Assembly: GCF_007997215.1 (NCBI RefSeq)
Contig: NZ_VORW01000017.1
Coordinates: 30,631-94,630 of the forward strand
Direction: 5' to 3'
Source of the DNA: Algoriphagus aquimarinus
Lineage (GTDB): Bacteria > Bacteroidota > Bacteroidia > Cytophagales > Cyclobacteriaceae
DNA: 64,000 bases
Shown here: positions 8,349 to 17,079 of the stretch, one piece after another
Position numbering within the stretch: position 1 is the stretch's first letter
How the letters are laid out: each line of letters begins with the position of its first letter
Position numbers and translations under genes: made by a program
The notes under the pieces: model-generated
The model's database searches: none
What the model was told of the DNA's origin: nothing
What the model saw: the letters and a program-made list of their open reading frames with translations, nothing else

Positions 8349-9557
8349 ATGAGCCTGAAGGGTAAGAAAATTATATTAGGAGTGACAGGTAGCATTGCTG
8401 CTTACAAGTCCGCCTTTCTTACTCGTTTACTGATTAAAGCAGGAGCAGAAGTGCAACTCATTATGAGCACTTCTGCTTTTGATTTTATTACCCCGCTCAC
8501 ACTAGCTACACTTTCCAAAAGACCAGTTTTAAGCCAATTTCAAAAGGATGAAACAGGAGTTTGGAATAACCATGTAGAGCTAGGACTTTGGGCTGATTTA
8601 TTTTTAGTAGCGCCAATCAGCGCTAATACCTTGGCTAAATTCGCCAATGGTCTATGTGATAATTTGCTCTCTGCAACTTATTTATCCGCAAGATGTCCTG
8701 TAATGGTAGCCCCAGCAATGGATTTGGATATGTATCAGCATCCTTCGGTACAGTCCAATATTAGAAAATTAGAGTCTTTCGGGAATATCATTCTTGATGC
8801 TGAATCAGGAGAATTAGCGAGTGGCTTGTCCGGTCAAGGCCGAATGATGGAGCCTGAGCATATTACTTCGAGAGTCAAAGAGTTTTTTGCTGGCAATACT
8901 GATTTCAGTGGAAAAAAGGTATTGATCACTATGGGGCCGACTCAGGAAGCACTTGATCCAGTGAGATACATTAGCAATCATTCTAGTGGTAAAATGGGGC
9001 TTTCTCTTGCAGATGCCTTTCTTTCCAGAGGTGCTGATGTCTTTGTCGTCTCAGGACCTATTTCATTGAAAGTGAATAAGGAGAATTTTCATTGGAAAGA
9101 CGTAAAGTCAGCGAGGGAAATGTATGAAGCTGCTTCTCAACTCCACGATCAAATGGATATTTGTGTTTTTGCAGCAGCAGTAGCAGATTATGCCCCAGCA
9201 GAAATTGCTCCAGAGAAAATCAAAAAAAGTGACACGTCGCTTACAATTTCATTAATAAAAAACGTCGATATCGCAGCTAGCTTAGGAGCCAAGAAAAAGC
9301 CAAATCAAGTTCATGTAGGCTTTGCCTTGGAGACGGAGAATGAAGCTCAAAATGCTCAGGTGAAGCTATCTAAGAAGAACTTTGATGTTATAGTGCTTAA
9401 TTCAATGAGGGATTCTGGTGCAGGATTTCAGCTGGATACTAATAAAGTGCACATATTCCATGCCTCTGGATTGTCAGTACAATCTGAGGTCGCTCCAAAA
9501 AATCAGATTGCAGATCTTATATTAGATCAAATCAAAAATATCCCAGTTTGGGTTTGA
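8349..9557 (+). CDS. coaBC: Bifunctional phosphopantothenoylcysteine decarboxylase/synthetase CoaBC
   Basis: Two successive steps of coenzyme A synthesis: CoaB joins cysteine to phosphopantothenate using CTP, and CoaC decarboxylates the product with FMN. The N-terminal flavoprotein domain (1-~175) begins KKIILGVTGSIAAYKS and has the catalytic histidine in WNNHVEL, the PAMDLDMY motif and the late cysteine region. The C-terminal CoaB domain begins at KKVLITMGPTQEALDPVRYI and includes FAAAVADY and the KIKK lysine segment. Length 402 is normal. It is co-transcribed with rpoZ. Confidence 0.96.
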   Translation: MSLKGKKIILGVTGSIAAYKSAFLTRLLIKAGAEVQLIMSTSAFDFITPLTLATLSKRPVLSQFQKDETGVWNNHVELGLWADLFLVAPISANTLAKFANGLCDNLLSATYLSARCPVMVAPAMDLDMYQHPSVQSNIRKLESFGNIILDAESGELASGLSGQGRMMEPEHITSRVKEFFAGNTDFSGKKVLITMGPTQEALDPVRYISNHSSGKMGLSLADAFLSRGADVFVVSGPISLKVNKENFHWKDVKSAREMYEAASQLHDQMDICVFAAAVADYAPAEIAPEKIKKSDTSLTISLIKNVDIAASLGAKKKPNQVHVGFALETENEAQNAQVKLSKKNFDVIVLNSMRDSGAGFQLDTNKVHIFHASGLSVQSEVAPKNQIADLILDQIKNIPVWV

Positions 9558-9585
9558 GCATAGATATTTCCTTATTTTTAAGACT

Positions 9586-9652
9586 ATGAAATCGAGCATG
9601 TTCTAAGCAACACACGGACAGATGATTGTTCGTATGCGAGATTTCTCCTGAT
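9586..9652 (+). repeat. Dispersed MKSS/LARFH repeat, copy 1 (degenerate)
   Basis: Begins ATGAAATCGAGCATG, as in copies at 51158, 60454 and 60544, and shares the GATGATTGT and GCGAGATTTC blocks at the same spacing to within one base. The reading frame is destroyed by a TAA at codon 7. The repeat ends abruptly where a CCCCGAT palindrome begins. It lies between coaBC and the DUF4835 gene in the direction of transcription. Confidence 0.75.
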
Positions 9653-9654
9653 AG

Positions 9655-9672
9655 CCCCGATAATTATCGGGG
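9655..9672. repeat. Short palindrome CCCCGAT-AATT-ATCGGGG
   Basis: An 18-base perfect palindrome in the gap before the DUF4835 gene. A related hairpin, GCCCCGA...TCGGGGC, lies at 43448-43467. It may be a small REP-like sequence or a hairpin in the leader. Confidence 0.6.
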
Positions 9673-9702
9673 GGAAGACCTTTGAAAGATAAATTCACAC
9701 AC

Positions 9703-10605
9703 ATGAAAAAAGGGATTTTCCTACTCCTCCTCTTTTGCAATTCTTTCTTCAGCTTTTCTCAAGAGCTGAATTTCACTGTGATCATTAATAGTGATCGTGC
9801 TAGAATTCAAAATACGAATGTATTTAGCCAGATGAAAACCAGTTTTGAGCAATTTCTAAATGGTAGATCTTGGACTTCTGATGAATTTCGTCCTGAGGAA
9901 CGGATCAAAGGAAACCTACTGATCACAATTAACGATGTACCGCAAGTCGGGACTTATAATGCAACCGTACAGATTCAGACTGTAAGGCCTGTGTACGGTA
10001 CTAATTACGAAAGCTTGGTTTTTAATTTTGCCGATAGAAACTGGAGTTTTGACTACATAGAATCTCAACCCCTTGAGTTCAACCGATTCACCTATTTGAA
10101 TAATATCAGTTCACTCTTGGCATTTTATGCGCAAATAGCATTGGGCTTGGATTATGATACCTTCGAAAGTCGTGGAGGTAGCGAATTCTTTGCGGCAGCA
10201 AATGATATTGTAAATAACGCACAGCAATCAGGTAGACCTGGATGGGTGCAGAGTACTTCGGACCGTCGTAATCGCTATTCTTTAAACAACGATATTTATA
10301 TATCCTCTGTGTTTTCGGTGATTCGAGATGCCTATTATTTGTATCATCGACAAGGATTAGATATTCTGCAAATTCGCCCAGATGAGGCCTATGCCAATAT
10401 TCTTGAAGCAGTTCGGATTTTGGCATCAGCTAATAAAACCCAACCAAATGGAATATTTACTATTTCATTTATGGATGCCAAAAGTGATGAGATTACCTCA
10501 ATCATGAAAAATGCTTCTCTTGAGATTCGGACAGAAATTGTCGAGTTACTTTTGGAAATTGATCCTAATAATGCGAGAAAGTATAATGAGCTGCTGAAAA
10601 GCTAA
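9703..10605 (+). CDS. DUF4835 family protein
   Basis: A 300-residue secreted protein with a signal peptide (KKGIFLLLLFCNSFFSFSQ). I take the ATG at 9703 as the start because a TTG 21 bases upstream would put charged residues before the signal peptide. The mature part (ELNFTVIINSDRARIQNTN, then FLNGRSWTSDEF, RIKGNLLITI and later DPNNARKYNELL) matches the DUF4835 family, which is almost restricted to Bacteroidota and nearly always lies between coaBC and recN. Its function is not known. The link with bamD suggests the cell envelope, but this is inference. Confidence 0.88.
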   Translation: MKKGIFLLLLFCNSFFSFSQELNFTVIINSDRARIQNTNVFSQMKTSFEQFLNGRSWTSDEFRPEERIKGNLLITINDVPQVGTYNATVQIQTVRPVYGTNYESLVFNFADRNWSFDYIESQPLEFNRFTYLNNISSLLAFYAQIALGLDYDTFESRGGSEFFAAANDIVNNAQQSGRPGWVQSTSDRRNRYSLNNDIYISSVFSVIRDAYYLYHRQGLDILQIRPDEAYANILEAVRILASANKTQPNGIFTISFMDAKSDEITSIMKNASLEIRTEIVELLLEIDPNNARKYNELLKS

Positions 10606-10643
10606 GCTCGATTTTTTAGTTTTGCCCAAACGAAATCTTTACC

Positions 10644-12296
10644 ATGCTTAAATCTCTTAGCATTTCTAATTATGCTCTGATTGACCAACTGCACATGCAG
10701 CCTAGTCCGGCGCTTAGTATGATTACCGGTGAAACTGGCGCTGGGAAATCTATTATGCTTGGTGCTGTAGGTTTGCTTCTGGGAAATAGATCAGATACTA
10801 AGGTCTTGTTTCATGCCGATAAAAAGTGTGTCATAGAAGGAGTATTTGATGTGGCTACTTATGGTTTGAAGGAATTTTTTGATCAGGCGGAGCTAGACTA
10901 TGAGCCTACTTGTATCATACGTAGGGAGATTAGCCCTGCCGGGAAATCCCGTTCGTTTGTGAATGACACCCCAGTGCTTTTGGATGCTCTGAAGTCACTA
11001 GGAAGCTTTTTGATGGATGTACATTCCCAGCATGACACGTTGCAACTGGGGGAAGGAGGTTATCAGCTTAGCTTAATAGATGCATTTGCTCAGACTCAGG
11101 AGGAAATCAAAAAGTATAAAGCGGATTTTAAGACTTTTCAAAAGACACAAAAGACTTTCAATGAGCTAAGTAAAAAAGCCATTGAACTGCAAAAGGAAGC
11201 TGATTTCAATCAATTTCAATTGGAAGAATTGAGTATTTTAGGCTTGAAGGAAAATGAGCAAACAGAATTAGAATCCACTCAGGAGATTCTCGAGAATGCC
11301 GAAGAAATTAAGCTAAAGATTAGTGAAATGCTTAATCTTTTCCAGAATGAGCAATTCGGAATCATTCAAGGAATGTCTCAAGTGCAGCATGGAATGCAAT
11401 CTCTAGAGCGATTGGCACATGTGTTTTCTTCCTTGAAAGAGCGTTTTCAGGCTGTAAATATTGAATTGAAAGATATAGAAGAGACTCTTGGTGATGAAGA
11501 TAGTAGGGTAGAAGTTGACTTTGAGCGATTGGATGAAATCAGAGATAGACTTAGCAAAATCTACCAACTTCAGAAAAAGCATGGAGTAGCGTCAGTAGAA
11601 GAGTTGATGGAGCTGGAAAGAGAGCTGGCGGATAAGGTTTTCCAGGTTCAAAACCTGGACGAAACGCTTGCAAAAGCCGAACAAGAGCTGGAAGAAAGCA
11701 GAGTGAAAGTGGCAGATGCAGGAAAGATACTTCGCAAAAAAAGACAGGGAAGCTTCAAAGATTTTCAGAGTTCACTTGAGAATTTACTCGGAGGATTAGG
11801 GATGGAGAATTCCAAAGTAGTGATGGAACATAAATCCATAGAGCCATCTGCTAATGGAATGGATGAGATCGAATTGCTGTTTTCTGCCAACAAAGGATCT
11901 TCTCCTCAGCCGTTGAAGAAAGTGGCTTCAGGAGGCGAGTTTTCCAGATTGCTTTTTGCTATTAAATACCTGATGGCAGATAAAATGGCAATGCCAACCT
12001 TGATTTTTGATGAGATCGATACGGGGATTTCTGGTGAAGTAGCTTTGAAAATGGTTGGGATGATGCAGGATATTTCGAAGAAACATCAGGTGATTTGCAT
12101 TACTCACTTGCCTCAGGTAGCTGGGCAGGGAGATCTTCATTATTATGTTTTCAAAGATAATTCTTCTGAGAAAACCGTGAGTAAGATAAAGTTACTCGAT
12201 AAAGAAGAGCGCGTGCTAGAGCTTGCAAAAATGATCTCAGGAGCTTCACCGTCTGTATCTGCTATCGAAAGCGCGAAAGAGTTACTACGTCGGTAA
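10644..12296 (+). CDS. recN: DNA repair protein RecN
   Basis: SMC-like ATPase that acts early at double-strand breaks before RecA-dependent recombination. Walker A is GETGAGKS at 29-36. A central coiled-coil part (about 155-370) has long Glu/Lys/Leu-rich heptads. The C-terminal half has the ABC signature VASGGEFSR, Walker B TLIFDEIDTGISGEVA and the ITHLPQVA motif typical of RecN. Length 550 is normal. A possible promoter, CTG-N20-TAGTTTTG (10594-10624), lies just upstream, so it may be transcribed both from the bamD operon and from its own start. Confidence 0.96.
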   Translation: MLKSLSISNYALIDQLHMQPSPALSMITGETGAGKSIMLGAVGLLLGNRSDTKVLFHADKKCVIEGVFDVATYGLKEFFDQAELDYEPTCIIRREISPAGKSRSFVNDTPVLLDALKSLGSFLMDVHSQHDTLQLGEGGYQLSLIDAFAQTQEEIKKYKADFKTFQKTQKTFNELSKKAIELQKEADFNQFQLEELSILGLKENEQTELESTQEILENAEEIKLKISEMLNLFQNEQFGIIQGMSQVQHGMQSLERLAHVFSSLKERFQAVNIELKDIEETLGDEDSRVEVDFERLDEIRDRLSKIYQLQKKHGVASVEELMELERELADKVFQVQNLDETLAKAEQELEESRVKVADAGKILRKKRQGSFKDFQSSLENLLGGLGMENSKVVMEHKSIEPSANGMDEIELLFSANKGSSPQPLKKVASGGEFSRLLFAIKYLMADKMAMPTLIFDEIDTGISGEVALKMVGMMQDISKKHQVICITHLPQVAGQGDLHYYVFKDNSSEKTVSKIKLLDKEERVLELAKMISGASPSVSAIESAKELLRR

Positions 12297-12381
12297 TTCG
12301 TGCATTACATCAATTTCGGGGCTTGAATGATTATTTTTTCCTATTTTTGGGCAATATTTTTGAAAATAACCCCCTAGCTAT

Positions 12382-13197
12382 ATGCCAGATAATTTGCTAA
12401 AAGGAAAACTGGGAATCATTACCGGTGCTCTTGACGAGAACTCAATTGCGTGGAAAACAGCGCTTAAAGCGAAAGAGCAAGGAGCAAGATTTGTATTGAC
12501 CAATGCGCCAATTGCAATGCGTATGGGTGCTATCAATGAGCTTGCGAAGGAATGTGATACTATCGTAATTCCTGCCGATGCTACAAGCACAGAAGATATC
12601 GAGAAGCTTTATACAGAAGCTAAAGAATATCTTGGAGGAAACTTTGATTTTATTCTACATTCCATCGGGATGTCTCCAAATATCAGAAAAGGAAGATCTT
12701 ATGGAGATCTGAATTATGATTGGGCGATGAAGTCTTACGATGTGTCTGCAATCTCTTTTCACAAGATGATGCAAGTAGCCGAGAAACAAGATGTGATGAA
12801 TGAGTGGGGATCGATCGTAGGTCTTTCTTATATCGCTGCACAAAAAGTTTTCCCTTTCTACACAGATATGGCTGATGCCAAAGCTTTGCTTGAAAGCATC
12901 GCACGTGGATATGGGTATAGATTTGGTAAGCTTAAGAAAGTAAGAGTAAACACTATCTCTCAGTCTCCAACCAAAACAACTGCAGGAACAGGTATTGGAG
13001 GATTTGATTCCTTCTACAATTTCGCAGAGTCTCTTTCTCCATTGGGAAATGCTTCCGCTGAAGCCTGTGCAGAATATATCGTAACGATGTTCTCTGATTA
13101 CACTAGATTAGTAACTATGCAAAACCTCTTCCACGATGGAGGATATTCCTTTACTGGAATCTCTGAAGATATTATGGAGAAGTTTAAGGATTTATAA
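12382..13197 (+). CDS. fabI: Enoyl-[acyl-carrier-protein] reductase (NADH), FabI type
   Basis: Catalyses the last reduction of the type II fatty acid elongation cycle. It has the SDR fold with the FabI-type nucleotide loop GIITGALDENSIAW (the second glycine spacing differs from classical SDRs), HSIGMSP, and the catalytic residues Y160 and K167 in the FabI spacing Y-x6-K (YTDMADAK), plus the outer tyrosine Y150. Length 271 is typical. The sequence before the start codon holds two overlapping TATTTTTG-like -7 boxes (12342 and 12355), but neither has a clear -33 element at the right spacing. A strong terminator follows. Confidence 0.95.
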   Translation: MPDNLLKGKLGIITGALDENSIAWKTALKAKEQGARFVLTNAPIAMRMGAINELAKECDTIVIPADATSTEDIEKLYTEAKEYLGGNFDFILHSIGMSPNIRKGRSYGDLNYDWAMKSYDVSAISFHKMMQVAEKQDVMNEWGSIVGLSYIAAQKVFPFYTDMADAKALLESIARGYGYRFGKLKKVRVNTISQSPTKTTAGTGIGGFDSFYNFAESLSPLGNASAEACAEYIVTMFSDYTRLVTMQNLFHDGGYSFTGISEDIMEKFKDL

Positions 13198-13216
13198 AAT
13201 ACCACCAACAATCCTC

Positions 13217-13251
13217 AAAAGCCCTTTGGAAATTTCCTTAGGGCTTTTTTT
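13217..13251 (+). terminator. Intrinsic terminator after fabI
   Basis: AAAAGCCCT pairs with AGGGCTTTT, and the stem is followed by a run of seven T. It begins 19 bases after the stop codon. Confidence 0.85.
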
Positions 13252-13332
13252 GTGCTTGCAGCTCATCACTTTTTCTGTTTTTTGTTGTGGTTTTTTGGAT
13301 TAACTTATTGAGCTTAATAAGGCCTCTGAACT

Positions 13333-14922
13333 ATGAAAAAAAGACTTTTACTCCTCGCTATTTTTGGCTTATACCTTTCCTTTTCTTCTTTTTCTCAAAT
13401 AGAATCTGCTCCTGATCGTGACGAAGGAGATGGTCAATATGGACGATTGATTTTGAGAGGAGTAATCCTGATTGACGGTACGGGTGCACCACCTGTAGGT
13501 CCAGTAGATATTGTAGTAGAAAAAAATAGAATTTCCCAAATTCAAGTGGTTGGTTATCCTGGTATGCCGATCAGTGAAAACCGCAGACCAAAGGCAGGGC
13601 CTGATGATAAGGTTTATGAACTCGAAGGGCACTACTTACTGCCTGGATTCATAGATTCTCATGGGCATATTGGTGGAAGCGGTCAGGGTACACCAGCTGA
13701 ATATGTATTCAAGCTTTGGATGGCTCACGGAATCACGACGATTAGAGACCCTTCAGCAGGGAATGGATTGGATTGGGTGCTTGATCAAAAGAAAAGATCA
13801 GCTGCCAATGAAATTACTGCTCCTCGAATCCTTGCCTATACGAGCTTCGGGCAAGGAGCAAAAGCTCCAATTACTACCGCAGACCAGGCCAAAGCTTGGG
13901 TGAATGAGAATGCTAAAAAAGGAGCAGATGGGATTAAGTTTTTTGGAGCCAATCCCGAGGTCATGGAAGCTGCCATTTCTGAAAACAAGAGAATTGGACT
14001 TCGCTCGGCCATGCATCATCAGCAGATGGAGGTAGCTCGTTGGAATGTGATGAATTCAGCAAAAGCTGGTCTGACTTCCATGGAGCATTGGTATGGTTTG
14101 CCAGAGGCACTTTTTGAAAATCGTACGATTCAGGATTTTAGACTGGATTATAATTATCAAAATGAGCAGCATCGTTTCGGTGAAGCAGGAAAACTTTGGA
14201 AGCAGGCCGCTAAGCCTGGGTCAGAGCATTGGAATAAGGTGATGAATGAATTGCTTGAGTTGGATTTTACACTTGATCCGACTTTTAATATCTATGAAGC
14301 CAATCGTGACATGATGCGAGCGCGTACAGCTGAGTGGCATGATGTATATACTTTACCTTCGCTTTGGCGATTCTACGCGCCCAGTCGCCAATCTCATGGT
14401 TCCTACTGGTTTGATTGGACGACGGAGGAAGAGGTTCAGTGGAAAGAGAATTACAGGCTTTGGATGACTTTTGTAAATGAATACAAGAATAAAGGAGGCA
14501 GAGTGACAGCAGGTTCTGATTCTGGGTTTATTTATCAGCTCTATGGTTTTGCCTATATACGTGAACTGGAACTTCTCAGAGAGGCCGGTTTTCATCCCCT
14601 GGAAGTACTACGCTCAGCAACACTCTATGGTGCTGAATTACTTGGGATGGAAAAGGAAATAGGTTCTGTGGAAGTAGGAAAGTTGGCTGACTTTGTTATT
14701 CTTGAGGAAAATCCACTTCAAAACCTTAAAGTTCTATACGGAACCGGAGCCATCAGAATTGATGAAAATAACAATCCAATACGCGTAGGTGGTGTAAAGT
14801 ACACTGTGAAGGATGGGATAGTATATGATGCCAAAAAGCTATTGGAAGATGTAAAGGCGATAGTAGACAAACATAAAGCTGAAGAAGGGTTTACAATCAC
14901 ACAGCCAGGTTTGGATTGGTAA
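13333..14922 (+). CDS. Secreted amidohydrolase family protein
   Basis: A 529-residue metal-dependent hydrolase of the amidohydrolase superfamily with a signal peptide (KKRLLLLAIFGLYLSFSSFSQ), so it acts outside the cytoplasm. The N-terminal small domain (LILRGVILIDGTGAPP) leads to the metal ligands HGH (H110, H112) in GFIDSHGHIGG. Further ligands are probably in SAMHHQQ and SMEHWYG, and the catalytic aspartate is in TAGSDSGF. The C-terminal ending GSVEVGKLADFVILEENP is a hallmark of imidazolonepropionase-like members. The natural substrate (cyclic amide, dipeptide or other) cannot be told from the sequence. The alpha/beta hydrolase gene follows after 63 bases. Confidence 0.85.
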   Translation: MKKRLLLLAIFGLYLSFSSFSQIESAPDRDEGDGQYGRLILRGVILIDGTGAPPVGPVDIVVEKNRISQIQVVGYPGMPISENRRPKAGPDDKVYELEGHYLLPGFIDSHGHIGGSGQGTPAEYVFKLWMAHGITTIRDPSAGNGLDWVLDQKKRSAANEITAPRILAYTSFGQGAKAPITTADQAKAWVNENAKKGADGIKFFGANPEVMEAAISENKRIGLRSAMHHQQMEVARWNVMNSAKAGLTSMEHWYGLPEALFENRTIQDFRLDYNYQNEQHRFGEAGKLWKQAAKPGSEHWNKVMNELLELDFTLDPTFNIYEANRDMMRARTAEWHDVYTLPSLWRFYAPSRQSHGSYWFDWTTEEEVQWKENYRLWMTFVNEYKNKGGRVTAGSDSGFIYQLYGFAYIRELELLREAGFHPLEVLRSATLYGAELLGMEKEIGSVEVGKLADFVILEENPLQNLKVLYGTGAIRIDENNNPIRVGGVKYTVKDGIVYDAKKLLEDVKAIVDKHKAEEGFTITQPGLDW

Positions 14923-14985
14923 ACAGATTTTTATAATAGAGCTTTCACAGTCCAGTTGACTGATTACTCGAAAACATAGCATAGA

Positions 14986-15786
14986 ATGCCCCAAATTAAA
15001 GTAAACGGAGTCGATATTTTCTACACTGATCAAGGCAAGGGGGAAGAAACGATCCTCTTTTCACATGGCTTACTTTGGAGCCATAAGATGTTTGCTGATC
15101 AAATTGAATTCCTCCAGCCGCGGTTTCGTGTGATTGCCTACGATCATAGAGGACAAGGACAAAGTGAGGTGACGGGACCATTTGATATGGATACACTTAC
15201 AGAGGATGCAGCAGAATTGATCAAAGAATTGGGTTCTGGGCCAGTGCATTTTGTTGGGCTTTCTATGGGAGGATTTATTGGGATGAGGCTTGCTGCTAGA
15301 TTTCCAAAACTTATTAAAAGCCTTATTCTCTTGGAGACTTCTGCTAACTCTGAACCGGTAGAGAATCTTCCCAAATACAAAACCCTTAACGGTATAGTGA
15401 AATGGCTTGGTGTAATTCCTCCAGTTGCCAATAAGGTCATGAAAATTATGTTTGCGGAAAGCTGGCTTGATGATCCCATAAATTCGGAGAAAATAGATTT
15501 CTGGAAATCTCAGTTGAAATCAAACAAAAGGAGCGTTACTGGGGCAGTTGAAGGTGTGATTTATAGAAAGGGAATTGAAAATGAACTTGGAGATATTTCC
15601 TGTCCCACCATGGTGATTGTAGGTGATGAAGATGTGGCTACTAAACCTATTAAAGCTAAGTTTATACAAATGAGCATCGGTAGGGCAAGATTGCATAGGA
15701 TTCCAGGTGCTGGTCATAGTAGTAGCATAGAAAAGCCTAAAGAGGTCAATCGGCTAATAGGCGATTGGCTGGTTGATAGAAGTTAA
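14986..15786 (+). CDS. Alpha/beta hydrolase
   Basis: A cytoplasmic 266-residue alpha/beta-hydrolase. The oxyanion motif is FSHGLLWS at 25-32, the nucleophile elbow is GLSMGG with S93, the acid is probably the aspartate of VGDEDVAT, and the base is the histidine of IPGAGHSSSIE. The family covers lactonases, esterases and C-C hydrolases, and the substrate is not evident. There is no signal peptide. It may be co-transcribed with the amidohydrolase before it and is separated from the marR unit by a terminator. Confidence 0.88.
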   Translation: MPQIKVNGVDIFYTDQGKGEETILFSHGLLWSHKMFADQIEFLQPRFRVIAYDHRGQGQSEVTGPFDMDTLTEDAAELIKELGSGPVHFVGLSMGGFIGMRLAARFPKLIKSLILLETSANSEPVENLPKYKTLNGIVKWLGVIPPVANKVMKIMFAESWLDDPINSEKIDFWKSQLKSNKRSVTGAVEGVIYRKGIENELGDISCPTMVIVGDEDVATKPIKAKFIQMSIGRARLHRIPGAGHSSSIEKPKEVNRLIGDWLVDRS

Positions 15787-15818
15787 TTCCTTTATCTTAT
15801 ACCTGATTTTGTTCACTT

Positions 15819-15845
15819 AGGCCTCTTTTGAGGTCTTTTTTTATT
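15819..15845 (+). terminator. Intrinsic terminator after the alpha/beta hydrolase gene
   Basis: AGGCCTC, a TTTT loop and GAGGTCT form a 7-bp stem with one G-U pair, followed by seven more T. It closes the amidohydrolase/hydrolase unit before marR. Confidence 0.75.
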
Positions 15846-15892
15846 TATTTCTAGAAAAAAGCTAATCAGTTGAAACCTTTTGCTATATTTAT

Positions 15893-15904
15893 ATGTATAT
15901 ACAT
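15893..15904. promoter_or_regulatory. Probable MarR operator upstream of marR
   Basis: ATGTATATACAT is a perfect 12-base palindrome 20 bases before the marR ATG. It overlaps a weak -7 element (TATGTATA, 19 bases after TTG at 15870-15872), where a bound repressor would block transcription. The same 10-base core TGTATATACA occurs before the YceI gene at 16397. Confidence 0.65.
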
Positions 15905-15924
15905 TAAATACAGTAACAAAAGAT

Positions 15925-16377
15925 ATGGGAAGTCTAGAAGAAGCAATCAAGCAGAAGGAGTTCAAAGACCCATATAATAAATTAGTGGTCAATCTTCTTT
16001 ACACACACAGTTATTTAGTAACTGCGCAAAATAATATTCTAAAGCCCTTTGATCTTTCACCGGAGCAATACAATGTGCTAAGAATCCTGAGAGGACAAAA
16101 CGGTGTTCCGACTACGGTTTCTTCTATTCAAGATAGAATGCTGAACAAAATGTCAAATGCTAGTCGTTTGGTAGATAAGTTGAAAGCTAAAGAGTTGCTA
16201 GAGAGAAGAGAGTGTCCAAGTGATCGTCGTCAAGTGGATATTTTAATTACCGAAAAAGGACTTCAAATACTGAATGATTTACAGGTTCACATGGAAGGAT
16301 TTAATACTCAAGTCATCAATTTATCTGAAGAAGAAGTTATAATCATGAATGACCTTCTCGACAAACTTAGAGGCTAA
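15925..16377 (+). CDS. MarR family transcriptional regulator
   Basis: A 150-residue winged-helix regulator, starting at the ATG at 15925 (MGSLEEAIKQKEF); a longer frame opening at a TTG would run through the operator. The DNA-binding part contains LSPEQYNVLRIL, MSNASRLVDKLKAKELLERRECPSDRRQV (helix-turn-helix and wing with the conserved DRR) and TEKGLQIL. A cysteine in the wing (RRECPSDRR) could be redox- or quinone-reactive, but this is inference. Neighbouring genes for YceI, MhqO-like and MhqD-like proteins match the Bacillus MhqR regulon, which answers methylhydroquinone and catechols. It probably represses itself and the next gene through TGTATATACA. Confidence 0.9.
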   Translation: MGSLEEAIKQKEFKDPYNKLVVNLLYTHSYLVTAQNNILKPFDLSPEQYNVLRILRGQNGVPTTVSSIQDRMLNKMSNASRLVDKLKAKELLERRECPSDRRQVDILITEKGLQILNDLQVHMEGFNTQVINLSEEEVIIMNDLLDKLRG

Positions 16378-16396
16378 AAAATTTTACCCTATTACG

Positions 16397-16406
16397 TGTA
16401 TATACA
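16397..16406. promoter_or_regulatory. Probable MarR operator upstream of the YceI gene
   Basis: The perfect palindrome TGTATATACA repeats the core of the site before marR. It lies 45 bases before the YceI start codon and 19 bases after the marR stop. Confidence 0.6.
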
Positions 16407-16451
16407 ATTAATATCAAGACAAATAAAAATTTAACTAAAACAACAAAAGCT

Positions 16452-16997
16452 ATGAGTACTACAAAATGGATTATCGACCCTACACACTCTGAAGTTTCAT
16501 TCAAAGTAAAACACTTGGTGATTTCTACCGTAACAGGTTATTTCAGGGAATTTGAAGGAGCTGCTGAAAGTTCTTCTGATGATTTCGAGGGAGCAACAGT
16601 TTCTTTCTCTGCAAATATCGACAGTATTGATACTAACCAGAAGGATAGAGATAATCACTTGAAATCAGCCGATTTTTTTGACGCAGCAAATTTCCCTAAA
16701 TTAACTTTCTCTGGTAAAATCATTAATGAAGGTGGAGATTATAAACTAGTTGGTGATTTGACCATGAGAGAAACAACTAAAAAAGCTGAATTCTCCGTTG
16801 ATTTTGGAGGCGTTGCTGGAGATCCTTATGGACAAACTAAAGCTGGTTTTGAAATCGAAGGAAAAGTAAACAGAAAAGAATTTGGACTTTCTTGGTCTGC
16901 AGTGACTGAAGCAGGATCTGTAGTAGTAAGTGATCAAGTTCGTCTGATCTTGAATGTTCAGATTGTAAAGCAAGTTGAAGAAGTAGTAGAAAACTGA
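16452..16997 (+). CDS. YceI family protein
   Basis: A 181-residue protein matching the YceI lipocalin-like fold: KWIIDPTHSEVSFKVKHLVISTVTGYFREFEG at the start, then the SIDTNQKDRDNHLKSADFFDAANFPKLTFSG block and the central GDLTMRETTKKAEF. These barrels bind long polyisoprenoids such as ubiquinone precursors. There is no signal peptide, so this member is cytoplasmic. Binding of a quinone-like isoprenoid would fit the neighbouring quinone-stress genes. Its promoter carries the MarR operator, and a 12-bp hairpin follows the gene. Confidence 0.92.
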   Translation: MSTTKWIIDPTHSEVSFKVKHLVISTVTGYFREFEGAAESSSDDFEGATVSFSANIDSIDTNQKDRDNHLKSADFFDAANFPKLTFSGKIINEGGDYKLVGDLTMRETTKKAEFSVDFGGVAGDPYGQTKAGFEIEGKVNRKEFGLSWSAVTEAGSVVVSDQVRLILNVQIVKQVEEVVEN

Positions 16998-17022
16998 GAT
17001 TAATTTCTCAATCAATAAATTA

Positions 17023-17055
17023 GCAAGCCATGAGATTGTATAGCTCATGGCTTGC
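17023..17055 (+). terminator. Hairpin after the YceI gene
   Basis: GCAAGCCATGAG (17023-17034) pairs perfectly with CTCATGGCTTGC (17044-17055). Only CTTT follows before A-rich sequence, so it may be a weak terminator or processing hairpin that lowers expression of the dioxygenase gene. Confidence 0.55.
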
Positions 17056-17079
17056 CTTTAAAAACTATCCTCAATAATC

